DNA of 6,656 nt from Bizionia sp. GTDB lineage: Bacteria; Bacteroidota; Bacteroidia; Flavobacteriales; Flavobacteriaceae. A program made the translations under genes and the position numbers. Below, in pieces: positions 1-6,464 of the stretch; position 1 is the stretch's first letter, and each line of letters begins with the position of its first letter. The DNA lies in the NCBI GenBank assembly GCA_018067115.1, contig JAGPVI010000128.1, positions 1-6,656 on the forward strand, given 5' to 3'. The notes under the pieces are model-generated. The model was not told where the DNA came from. It saw nothing but the letters and a program-made list of their open reading frames with translations, and searched no databases.

Positions 1-1106
1 CTGGTTGATGTTAAATTACGATTAGCATCAAAACGTTCTACTGTATTTGTAGTATTACTTTCGTTATCATTATTTCTGTAGAAAATAGAAGTTGTTAAAG
101 ATGCAGAGTCGTCTATGTACCATTCTACACCAAAGTTAGTATTGAATCCTTTTCTAATACGGTCGAATTCGCTACTTTCATCTAAATACGTGTCTGGGTT
201 ATCGGCGATAAGTATGCCGTTAGTATCAAAATCTTGATTAAAATAACGGTTGGAGGTTGTCGATTGTCCAGGTACCTCACGGTAACTGTATCCTGTAGTG
301 TTAAAAATATTTACGTTTCCTGTTCTGTAGTTAATATTTCCAGATAGTCCAGCTGCAGGCGCATAACCGGCATTTGCTGTAATAGCACCATTTAATCCTT
401 GTAATTTACTACGTTTTAAAATGATGTTTAAAATACCACCAGTACCTTCGGCATCGTATCGTGCAGACGGAGAGGTGATAACTTCTATGCGTTCTATAGA
501 TTCTGCAGGTAATTGGCGTAAGGCTTCAGAAGAATTTAATCCTACTAATCCAGAAGGTTTTCCATTAATAAGAATACGCACGTTGTCGTTTCCACGTAAT
601 GCTACATTTCCTTCAACATCCACAGAAACCGATGGCACGTTATCTAGTACGTCACTTACGGTACCACCACGAACAGTTAAATCTTGACCTACATTGTAGA
701 TTTTTTTATCAAGTTTTATCTCAACAGTTGTTTTTTCGGCAATAATTTCAACTTCGTCTAATGCTTGAGCATCTTCAGATAAATAAGTTATACCAAAATT
801 AGTGTCTTTAGAAATTATTTTTCCAGTTTCAGTTTGTGTTTTAAAACCGATATATTCAAATGAAATCGTGTAAGTTCCCGTTTCTGCAGTAAAACTAAAA
901 TCTCCATTCTCGTCTGTTATACCTCCTGTTGCTAGTTTACCGGGAGTGTTACTTCTTAACACCACGGTAGCATATTCTAAAGGTGTTTTTGTGTCTTTGT
1001 CTTGAATTTTTCCTGAGACAATGACTTCGCTGTTTCTTTTGTTTTGTGCCCAACTTGTCGTTGAAAAAAGGGCTACAAAAATAAATGATAAAAATACTTT
1101 TTGCAT
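1..1106 (-). CDS. TonB-dependent outer-membrane receptor, N-terminal part (runs off left edge)
   Basis: The gene begins at ATG 1106-1104 and stays open to the window edge (368 codons plus two bases), so the C-terminal barrel is missing. The first 20 residues are a signal peptide (MQKVFLSF..., hydrophobic core, Ser-Trp-Ala before the likely cut ahead of Gln21). Residues about 29-110 read as a carboxypeptidase-regulatory-like beta-sandwich (SGKIQDKDT, YATVVL, TDENGDF, YIGF). Residues about 125-232 are the TonB plug: a TVSDVLDNVPSVSV stretch, NVALRG, ILINGKPSG, IERIEVITSPSARYDAEG, then GGILNIILK. The rest is the start of an outer-membrane beta-barrel of the kind labelled OMP_b-brl_3 in Bacteroidota. 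The family takes up ligands across the outer membrane using TonB energy; no substrate can be named. It is not a clear SusC, since the plug resembles the single-receptor family, but a SusD partner would lie outside the window. The leader has no SD. A near-consensus -7 box (TACTTTTA, 1154-1147) is a weak promoter candidate. Confidence 0.9.
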   Translation of the reverse strand, partial: MQKVFLSFIFVALFSTTSWAQNKRNSEVIVSGKIQDKDTKTPLEYATVVLRSNTPGKLATGGITDENGDFSFTAETGTYTISFEYIGFKTQTETGKIISKDTNFGITYLSEDAQALDEVEIIAEKTTVEIKLDKKIYNVGQDLTVRGGTVSDVLDNVPSVSVDVEGNVALRGNDNVRILINGKPSGLVGLNSSEALRQLPAESIERIEVITSPSARYDAEGTGGILNIILKRSKLQGLNGAITANAGYAPAAGLSGNINYRTGNVNIFNTTGYSYREVPGQSTTSNRYFNQDFDTNGILIADNPDTYLDESSEFDRIRKGFNTNFGVEWYIDDSASLTTSIFYRNNDNESNTTNTVERFDANRNLTST

Positions 1107-1197
1107 TACTTTGTTTTAATTTCGATAGGTTCAGTTTGTAAGACGATAAAAGTAAAGGTTGGTTTAATCGGGTTTGGTTAAAAGTATGTTAAAAGAA

Positions 1198-1231
1198 AAA
1201 AGCTGCAAAATTATTGGTTTTTGCAGCTTTT
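1198..1231 (-). terminator. Rho-independent terminator after arsC
   Basis: A perfect 13-bp inverted repeat (AAAAGCTGCAAAA at 1198-1210 and its complement at 1219-1231) encloses an 8-base loop. Read on the minus strand it is followed by a T-rich tail down to 1191 with one C interruption. It begins six bases past the arsC stop codon, so it should end the prfB-arsC transcript and insulate the receptor gene downstream on the same strand. The symmetrical A/T flanks mean it could also stop plus-strand transcription, but no plus-strand gene points at it. Confidence 0.9.
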
Positions 1232-1236
1232 ACACA

Positions 1237-1578
1237 TTAGATAATATTTTTAATTTCACTTGGCGGTCGCCCAATAACAGCTTTTTTACCATTAATAACT
1301 ATAGGACGCTCTATAAGTTTTGGGTGCGCTACCATTGCCGCAATAATTTCGGTATCTGTTAACGTTTTGTCTTTGTAGTTTTCTTTCCAAATCGCTTCAT
1401 TTTTTCTTACCAATGCCAAAGGTGAAATGTTTAGTAATTCAAGAACTGACTCTAGTTCACTTACGCTAGGAACAGTGTCTAAATATTTTACGATTTCGAA
1501 TTCCTTTCCAGAGTCTTCTAAGATGCTTAAACCTTCTCTAGATTTGCTGCATCTAGGGTTGTGGTATATTTTTATCAT
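1237..1578 (-). CDS. arsC: ArsC-family arsenate reductase (glutaredoxin type)
   Basis: A 113-residue thioredoxin-fold protein. The N-terminal active-site loop reads HNPRCSKSR, with the catalytic cysteine at residue 10. Three arginines match the oxyanion-binding set of plasmid R773 ArsC (Cys12, Arg60, Arg94, Arg107): Arg58 in LVRKNE, Arg91 in IERPIV and Arg104 in GRPP. This family reduces arsenate to arsenite in the cytoplasm using glutathione and glutaredoxin. Bacteroidota often lack glutathione, so the electron donor and even the physiological substrate are uncertain. No arsR, arsenite pump or other ars gene is nearby. The gene starts 28 bases after the prfB stop on the same strand and is followed at once by a terminator, so it is most likely the second gene of a prfB-arsC transcript. 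The start is the only ATG before the active-site loop; the leader is AT-rich without SD. Family is secure; arsenic detoxification as the real job is not. Confidence 0.88.
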   Translation of the reverse strand: MIKIYHNPRCSKSREGLSILEDSGKEFEIVKYLDTVPSVSELESVLELLNISPLALVRKNEAIWKENYKDKTLTDTEIIAAMVAHPKLIERPIVINGKKAVIGRPPSEIKNII

Positions 1579-1606
1579 AGTTGTTATATAATTACAATGT
1601 TACTAT

Positions 1607-2717
1607 TTACAGGTTATTAGTTTCCGATTCTTGTTGCCCCATCATCATTAAATATGCTTTAAGAAAAGGGGTGATTTCGCCATCCATAACAGCATCTACG
1701 TTTCCTGTTTCGTGTGCTGTTCTTACATCTTTTACTAATTTATAAGGATGCATTACATAATTTCTAATCTGACTTCCCCATTCAATTTTCATTTTTCCGG
1801 CTTCTATATCATCACGTTGGGCGAGTTGCTTTTGAAGCTCAATTTCGTAAAGTTGCGATTTCAGCATTTGCATAGCACGCGAGCGGTTGTCATGTTGCGA
1901 GCGCGTTTCACTACAAGAAATCTGAATACCCGATGGTTTATGTGTTAACTGCACTTTGGTTTCGACTTTATTTACATTTTGTCCCCCAGCACCACTAGAA
2001 CGGGCTGTTGTGATTTCGATATCTGCAGGGTTAATATCAATTTCGATAGTATCATCGACTAAAGGATAGACATAAACAGATGCAAAACTCGTGTGTCGTT
2101 TTGCATTACTATCAAAAGGAGAAATACGCACCAAACGGTGCACACCATTTTCACCCTTTAACCAACCAAAAGCATAATCGCCTTCAATTTCTAAAGTCAC
2201 TGTTTTTATACCGGCAACATCTCCTTCTTGAAAGTTAAGTTCTTTAACCTTAAAACCGTTTTTCTCGGCGTACATTAAATACATACGCATAAGCATTTGT
2301 GCCCAATCGCAGCTTTCGGTACCACCAGCACCTGCCGTAATTTGAAGCACAGCACTTAAACTATCGCCTTCTTCAGACAGCATATTTTTAAATTCTAAAT
2401 CTTCAATTACTGTTTGGGCTTGCTCAAATTTAGCTTCTACCTCTTTTAAAGTCGCTTCCTCTTCCTTATAAAAATCGTAAAGCACTTCTAAATCTTCAAC
2501 TAATGTTTTAGACTTGTTATAATCTTGAACCCATTGTTTTTTGGTTCTTAGGGATTTCATAATGATTTCGGCAGCTTTAGAATCGTTCCAAAAATTAGGA
2601 TCGAAGGTTTGCTCTTCTTCATTATTAATTTCAATTAATTTGGCATCTATGTCAAAGATATTGCCTTAGCGCGGTAAGGCGGGATGAGAGATCTTTAATC
2701 TGATCTGATGTTATCAT
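1607..2717 (-). CDS. prfB: Peptide chain release factor 2, expressed through a programmed +1 frameshift
   Basis: RF2 recognises UGA and UAA in the ribosomal A site and triggers peptidyl-tRNA hydrolysis. Translation starts at ATG 2717-2715, reads 21 codons (MITSDQIK... ALRQYL), meets in-frame TGA at 2654-2652, and must slip +1 on CTT so that GAC (2653-2651) is decoded next. It then continues DIDAKLIEI... without a break to TAA 1609-1607. The joined product is 369 residues, against 365 in E. coli. Residues 199-201 are the stop-codon-reading SPF tripeptide and 244-246 the catalytic GGQ in SGAGGQNVNK, with the usual release-factor neighbours (GAGGTES, ENGVHRLVRISPF, SETRSQHDNR). An annotation starting at the internal ATG 2560 would lose 52 residues of domain 1. 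Low RF2 should favour frameshifting, giving autoregulation. It is divergent from the threonine aldolase gene and leads arsC by 28 bases. The leader is A-rich (AATAGAAAAAAA) with no SD. Confidence 0.96.
2651..2667 (-). promoter_or_regulatory. prfB: prfB +1 frameshift site with weak SD-like stimulator
   Basis: Read on the minus strand, the site is CTA AGG CAA TAT CTT TGA C. The slippery CTT (2657-2655), the TGA stop (2654-2652) and the following C (2651) match the canonical bacterial RF2 recoding heptamer exactly. The upstream element is AAGG (2667-2664), which can pair with the CCUU of the 16S rRNA 3' end. It sits in the same register as the AGG of E. coli AGGGGG-UAU-CUU-UGA-C, but the second half (GGG in E. 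coli) is CAA here. The stimulatory pairing is therefore shorter than the textbook one. Confidence 0.93.
2663..2680 (-). repeat. Small hairpin just upstream of the frameshift site
   Basis: A perfect 6-bp inverted repeat in the prfB message: GCCTTA (2680-2675), loop CCGCGC, TAAGGC (2668-2663). The 3' arm contains the whole AAGG element that would pair with 16S rRNA, and it ends five bases before the slippery CTT. The repeat is seen directly; a role in the recoding event is inference. A 6-bp stem can arise by chance in coding sequence. Confidence 0.5.
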
Positions 2718-2734
2718 TTTTTTTCTATTTTAAA

Positions 2735-2742
2735 CAAAATTA
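2735..2742 (-). promoter_or_regulatory. -7 promoter box for prfB-arsC
   Basis: The minus strand reads TAATTTTG, an exact match to the Bacteroidota -7 consensus TAnnTTTG, ending 17 bases before the prfB ATG. No clear TTG-type -33 element is seen 17-23 bases further upstream. The call rests on the box and its position, and implies a very short leader. Confidence 0.55.
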
Positions 2743-2784
2743 GAATTATAAGTCTTAACCTAAAATATTTACGGAGTTATTTTA

Positions 2785-2792
2785 TAATTTTA
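2785..2792 (+). promoter_or_regulatory. Possible -7 box for the threonine aldolase gene
   Basis: TAATTTTA lies 18 bases before the ATG at 2811 and matches TAnnTTTG except for the last base; a TATAAT overlaps it at 2783-2788. No -33 element is convincing. The 93-base divergent gap with prfB must hold a promoter in each direction, and this is the best plus-strand candidate. Confidence 0.35.
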
Positions 2793-2810
2793 CATTCTAA
2801 AATTACAATA

Positions 2811-3830
2811 ATGATAATAGATTTAAGAAGTGATACGGTAACTAAGCCTTCGAAAGATATGCTAGAGGCGATGATGCAAGCAAAAGTAGGGGATGATGTA
2901 TATGCCGAAGATGACACTGTAAATGCATTAGAATCTAGAGTCGCGACGTTATTTGGGAAACAAAAAGCAGTCTTTTTTCCTAGTGGAACGATGGCGAACC
3001 AAACAGCTATTAAGTTACATACTAATCCTGGGGATCAGGTTATTTGCGATAAATATGCTCATATATATAATTATGAAGGTGGCGGTGCTTCTTTTAACAG
3101 CGGCGTGTCTTGTAATTTATTAGATGGTCACCGAGGGATGTTTACAGCACAACAAGTGGAAGATGCTATTAACCCTCCAGACTTTTATCACAGCCCGTTA
3201 ACGCGGCTAGTCGCTTTAGAAAACACAACCAATAAAGGTGGTGGAGCGTGTTGGGATTTTAATGAGATTTTAAAGATTAGGGCGGTTTGCGATACTCATC
3301 AATTGGGTTTGCATTTGGATGGTGCTAGATTATGGAATGCCTTAGTCAAAACAAAGGAAACGCCTGAGGATTATGGACGCGTTTTCGATACTATTTCAGT
3401 ATGTTTTAGTAAAGGACTTGGGTGTCCAGTAGGTTCTGTGTTAGTGGGTGACGAGGATATAATGAAAAATGCCATTAGAATTAGGAAAATTCTTGGCGGC
3501 GGGATGCGACAAATAGGGTATTTGGCTGCAGCAGGACTCTATGCTTTAGATAATAATAGAGACCGTTTAGTGGAAGACCATAGAAAGGCAAAAGAATTAG
3601 CGACTGTTTTAAATGATTTACCTCAAGTAAATACCGTAGAAAAAGTAGAGACTAATATTGTAATCTTTAGTTTAGAAAATGAAAAAGAAGAGCAGGCATT
3701 TGTAAATAAACTTAATGAGAATACCGTAAGAATTAGCGCAATGGGTAAGGGTAAATTACGAATGGTTACCCATTTAGATTATACTAGCGAACAACATAAC
3801 TATCTTTTAGAGTTATTAAAAACTATGTAG
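2811..3830 (+). CDS. ltaE: Low-specificity L-threonine aldolase (PLP-dependent)
   Basis: The enzyme cleaves L-threonine or L-allo-threonine to glycine and acetaldehyde in the cytoplasm. It has 339 residues, against 333 for E. coli LtaE, and belongs to the beta-eliminating lyase / fold-type I PLP family. It opens with the family signature DLRSDTVTKP (residues 4-13). Then come the phosphate-binding loop PSGTMANQ (57-64), His84 in KYAHIYNYEGGG (the ring-stacking histidine of the family), LHLDGARLWNA (167-177) with Asp170 and Arg173, the Schiff-base lysine Lys201 in CFSKGLGCPVGS, and Arg317 in GKLRMVTHLD near the C terminus, which corresponds to the substrate-carboxylate arginine. All expected catalytic residues are present. 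The start is fixed because the conserved motif begins at residue 4. There is no SD (CTAAAATTACAATA leader). It is a single-gene unit closed by the hairpin at 3863-3890. Stereopreference (L-threonine versus L-allo) cannot be read from sequence. Confidence 0.95.
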   Translation: MIIDLRSDTVTKPSKDMLEAMMQAKVGDDVYAEDDTVNALESRVATLFGKQKAVFFPSGTMANQTAIKLHTNPGDQVICDKYAHIYNYEGGGASFNSGVSCNLLDGHRGMFTAQQVEDAINPPDFYHSPLTRLVALENTTNKGGGACWDFNEILKIRAVCDTHQLGLHLDGARLWNALVKTKETPEDYGRVFDTISVCFSKGLGCPVGSVLVGDEDIMKNAIRIRKILGGGMRQIGYLAAAGLYALDNNRDRLVEDHRKAKELATVLNDLPQVNTVEKVETNIVIFSLENEKEEQAFVNKLNENTVRISAMGKGKLRMVTHLDYTSEQHNYLLELLKTM

Positions 3831-3862
3831 GGTTGGCAATAAGTTGCACTAATTTATAACGT

Positions 3863-3890
3863 AAAAAGGAAGCCTAGTGGCTTCCTTTTT
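3863..3890 (+). terminator. Terminator hairpin between convergent ltaE and ybaB, likely bidirectional
   Basis: A perfect 12-bp stem (AAAAAGGAAGCC at 3863-3874, complement at 3879-3890) has a 4-base TAGT loop. On the plus strand the run of seven T ends at 3892, as expected for ltaE 33 bases upstream. On the minus strand the mirror A/T run gives five T within the stem for ybaB, whose stop is at 3922-3920. It is the only hairpin in the 89-base convergent gap, so one element probably serves both genes. Confidence 0.85.
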
Positions 3891-3919
3891 TTATACATAC
3901 GTGTTAAAAATAACGAGTT

Positions 3920-4246
3920 TTATTTAAACATTCCATCCATTCCTGGAATGTTTGGCATACCATCTTTTGCCACTGCAGCAAGTTCGGCTTCATTGATAGC
4001 GCTAGCTTTTTCTATAGCTTTATTTAAAGTAAGAACTAAATAATCTTCTAATTGTTCTTTGTCTTCTAGCAACGTATCGTCTACCGTTATGGATTTAATC
4101 GTTCGGTTTGCGGTAAGTGTTACTTTTAACAGTCCGTCGTTACTTTGCTCATCTATAAGCACAGAATTTAAACGTGTTTTTGTGTCTTCAACTTTTTGTT
4201 GGGTCTCTTTTAATTTGCCCATCATTCCCATAATATCACCAAACAT
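3920..4246 (-). CDS. ybaB: YbaB/EbfC-family nucleoid-associated protein
   Basis: A 108-residue protein, against 109 in E. coli YbaB. The family forms homodimers that bind DNA with little sequence specificity and coat the nucleoid. The N terminus is the usual Met-rich amphipathic segment (FGDIMGMMGKLKETQQKVED), followed by a long charged helix. The middle is the short beta-sheet core (LLKVTLTANRTIKSITVDD), then a second helix with the family-typical LEDYLVLTLNKAIEKA. A flexible Gly/Pro/Met tail ends at the C terminus (GMPNIPGMDGMFK). In many bacteria ybaB lies between dnaX and recR; here it is on its own, convergent with ltaE and divergent from the peptidase gene. The start at 4246 gives the expected N terminus. 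The leader CTAAAATT has no SD, and an exact -7 box lies 28 bases upstream. Confidence 0.93.
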   Translation of the reverse strand: MFGDIMGMMGKLKETQQKVEDTKTRLNSVLIDEQSNDGLLKVTLTANRTIKSITVDDTLLEDKEQLEDYLVLTLNKAIEKASAINEAELAAVAKDGMPNIPGMDGMFK

Positions 4247-4274
4247 AATTTTAGATTTTTAAGTTATTATACTG

Positions 4275-4282
4275 CAAATTTA
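4275..4282 (-). promoter_or_regulatory. -7 promoter box for ybaB
   Basis: The minus strand reads TAAATTTG, an exact TAnnTTTG match, 28 bases before the ybaB ATG. A following C (4274) is also typical of flavobacterial promoters. No TTG -33 element is evident at the expected spacing. Confidence 0.5.
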
Positions 4283-4354
4283 AAAAATAGATTTGTATTA
4301 AAATAGAAACTAGAGATATATCAAAAATGAGAAGCAATTCTTGTTTAGAAGTTT

Positions 4355-4362
4355 TATTTTTG
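4355..4362 (+). promoter_or_regulatory. -7 promoter box for the oligopeptidase gene
   Basis: TATTTTTG followed by CA is an exact TAnnTTTG match 20 bases before ATG 4383. It argues against starting the protein at the upstream in-frame TTG at 4341, because transcription would begin downstream of that codon. The same TATTTTTGC box recurs before the next gene. No clear -33 TTG is seen. Confidence 0.6.
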
Positions 4363-4382
4363 CACCCACTGAATTAAAAATT

Positions 4383-6452
4383 ATGAGCACTACTTTAGCA
4401 ACTTTGCAACCGCCAATAGCGAATAAAATCCCTAAGACTTTAGAAATACATAACGATGTTAGAATAGATAACTATTTCTGGCTAAACGATCGTGAAGATC
4501 AATCTGTTATTGCGTATTTAGAAGCAGAAAACACCTATACAAAAGCCGTTTTAAAACATACTGAGAAATTTCAAGCCGATCTATTCGAAGAAATGAAAGG
4601 GCGTATAAAGGAAGATGATACGTCGGTACCTTATAAATATAATGGGTATTGGTACATTACGCGCTATGAAAAAGGGAAAGATTACCCGGTGTACCTTCGT
4701 AAAAAGGAAAACTTAGATGCCGATGACGAAATTCTTTTCGACTGTAACGAAATGGCAAAAGGATTGGCTTATTTTAAATTAGGCGGAATTGCTATAAGTC
4801 CAGATAATACTATGGCAAGTTTTTCTATAGATACCGTTAGTAGACGCCAATATACTTTACAGATTAAGAATCTGGTTACAGGTGAAGTGTTTTCTGATAA
4901 AATTGAAAATACTACTGGAAGCTCTACTTGGGCAAACGATAACAAAACGTTGTTTTACAGTAAAAAGGATGAAGTGACCTTGCGATCGGATACTATTTAT
5001 AGACATAAATTGTACACAGATGCTTCAAACGACATTTTAATTTTCAAAGAAGAGGACGATACGTTTAACACTTATATATATAAATCGAAATCTAAAAAGT
5101 ATTTAATTATTGGTTCGTCTAGCACGCTAACTTCAGAATATAGAATTCTAAATGCAGATACGCCAGATGCTCCTTTTACTATCTTTCAAGAAAGAGAACG
5201 CGAATTAGAATATTCTATAGCTCATTATAATGACAGTTTTTATATTGTTACTAATAAGGACAATGCGACCAATTTTAAATTGCAAAAAACTTTAGAAACG
5301 AAAACATCAAAAGAAAACTGGACCGATGTTTTACCACATCGAGAAGATGTTTTATTAGAAGATCTTGAGATCTTTAAAGATTATTTGGTGGTAAACGAAC
5401 GTGAAAATGGATTGAATCAAATCCGTATTATTAGCTGGAACGGGGAAGAAGATTACTATTTACCTTTTGAAGATGAAACGTATACGGCAAGTATTGGTAA
5501 CAACCCAGATTTTGATAATACGTTTTTAAGGTATAGTTACAATTCGCTAACACATCCTAATTCTGTAATCGATTATAGTTTCTTAACGCGACTAGAAATT
5601 GTTCAAAAAGAACAAGAAGTTTTAGGCGATGATTTTGATAAAAATAATTACGAATCTAAACGTGTGTGGGCAACAGCAAGAGACGGAGTAAAAATACCAA
5701 TGTCTATTGTTTATAAAAAAGGAATCGTTTTAGATGGTAGTAATCCATTATTGCAATATGCTTATGGCTCGTACGGTTCTACTATAGACCCTTATTTTTC
5801 TACCATACGATTAAGTTTGTTAGACCGCGGGTTTATTTATGTAATTACGCACATTAGAGGGGGGGAATATTTAGGAAGAAACTGGTATGAAGATGGAAAA
5901 TTATTAACCAAGAAAAATACATTTACAGACTTTATAGATTGTTCTGAGTTTTTAATTAATGAAAAATATACATCGCCCGAACATTTATACGCCATGGGAG
6001 GAAGTGCTGGTGGTTTATTAATGGGAGCGATAATTAATATTAAGCCAGAGTTATATAACGGTGTACTTGCAGCAGTGCCTTTTGTAGATGTTGTAACAAC
6101 TATGTTAGACGACGAAATACCATTAACAACAGGCGAATACGACGAATGGGGGAACCCAAATGATAAAACTTATTACGATTATATAAAGTCGTACTCACCT
6201 TACGATAATGTGGAAGCCAAAGCCTATCCAAATATGTTGGTCACTACAGGTTTACACGATTCTCAAGTGCAATATTGGGAACCAGCAAAATGGGTAGCGA
6301 AATTAAGAGACCTAAAAACCGATACTAACAAATTATTGTTTTATATTGATATGGATGCCGGTCACGGCGGAGCATCAGGGCGTTTCGAAAGTTTAAAGGA
6401 GGTTGCTTTAGAGTACGCTTTTTTATTAGATCTTGAAGGAATTAACCATTAA
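4383..6452 (+). CDS. ptrB: Oligopeptidase B-type S9 prolyl oligopeptidase family serine peptidase
   Basis: A 689-residue enzyme, against 686 for E. coli oligopeptidase B, which cleaves short peptides after Arg or Lys. The N-terminal half (residues about 80-410) is the seven-bladed beta-propeller gating domain, introduced by RIDNYFWLNDRED. The C-terminal third is the alpha/beta-hydrolase domain. The nucleophile is Ser541 in GGSAGG, the acid Asp626 in GLHDSQVQYWEPAKW and the base His661 in DAGHGGASGR. The 85- and 35-residue gaps equal those of E. coli OpdB (Ser532, Asp617, His652). HIRGGEYLGR and GEYDEWGNP also fit this subfamily. Glu585 and Asp587 occupy the places of the two glutamates that bind the basic P1 side chain, one changed Glu to Asp. 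No signal peptide is seen, so it is probably cytoplasmic. The ATG at 4383 is chosen because an in-frame TTG at 4341 would add 14 unconserved residues lying over the -7 box. It has no hairpin terminator after its stop. Confidence 0.92.
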   Translation: MSTTLATLQPPIANKIPKTLEIHNDVRIDNYFWLNDREDQSVIAYLEAENTYTKAVLKHTEKFQADLFEEMKGRIKEDDTSVPYKYNGYWYITRYEKGKDYPVYLRKKENLDADDEILFDCNEMAKGLAYFKLGGIAISPDNTMASFSIDTVSRRQYTLQIKNLVTGEVFSDKIENTTGSSTWANDNKTLFYSKKDEVTLRSDTIYRHKLYTDASNDILIFKEEDDTFNTYIYKSKSKKYLIIGSSSTLTSEYRILNADTPDAPFTIFQERERELEYSIAHYNDSFYIVTNKDNATNFKLQKTLETKTSKENWTDVLPHREDVLLEDLEIFKDYLVVNERENGLNQIRIISWNGEEDYYLPFEDETYTASIGNNPDFDNTFLRYSYNSLTHPNSVIDYSFLTRLEIVQKEQEVLGDDFDKNNYESKRVWATARDGVKIPMSIVYKKGIVLDGSNPLLQYAYGSYGSTIDPYFSTIRLSLLDRGFIYVITHIRGGEYLGRNWYEDGKLLTKKNTFTDFIDCSEFLINEKYTSPEHLYAMGGSAGGLLMGAIINIKPELYNGVLAAVPFVDVVTTMLDDEIPLTTGEYDEWGNPNDKTYYDYIKSYSPYDNVEAKAYPNMLVTTGLHDSQVQYWEPAKWVAKLRDLKTDTNKLLFYIDMDAGHGGASGRFESLKEVALEYAFLLDLEGINH

Positions 6453-6464
6453 AAAAAAAATGCT

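Noticed and set aside
421..687. Plus-strand open frame of 88 codons
   Set aside because: It lies wholly inside the plug region of the minus-strand receptor gene, whose translation shows clear conserved motifs; its own product has no recognisable features.
1174..1362. Plus-strand open frame of 62 codons
   Set aside because: It crosses the terminator hairpin and the C-terminal end of arsC on the other strand, and the product looks like out-of-frame sequence.
1748..1948. Plus-strand open frame of 66 codons
   Set aside because: It is antisense to the well-conserved C-terminal part of prfB, with no supporting motif or leader.
2652..2654. In-frame TGA suggesting that prfB is a pseudogene or contains a sequencing error
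   Set aside because: The stop is in the exact CTT TGA C context of programmed RF2 frameshifting, and the downstream frame is intact with SPF and GGQ motifs.
4059..4262. Plus-strand open frame of 67 codons
   Set aside because: It is antisense to ybaB; the Ser/Val-rich product is typical of a shadow frame.
6449..6460. A-rich run after the ptrB stop as a terminator
   Set aside because: There is no preceding hairpin, and an A-run rather than a T-run on the coding strand does not terminate plus-strand transcription.
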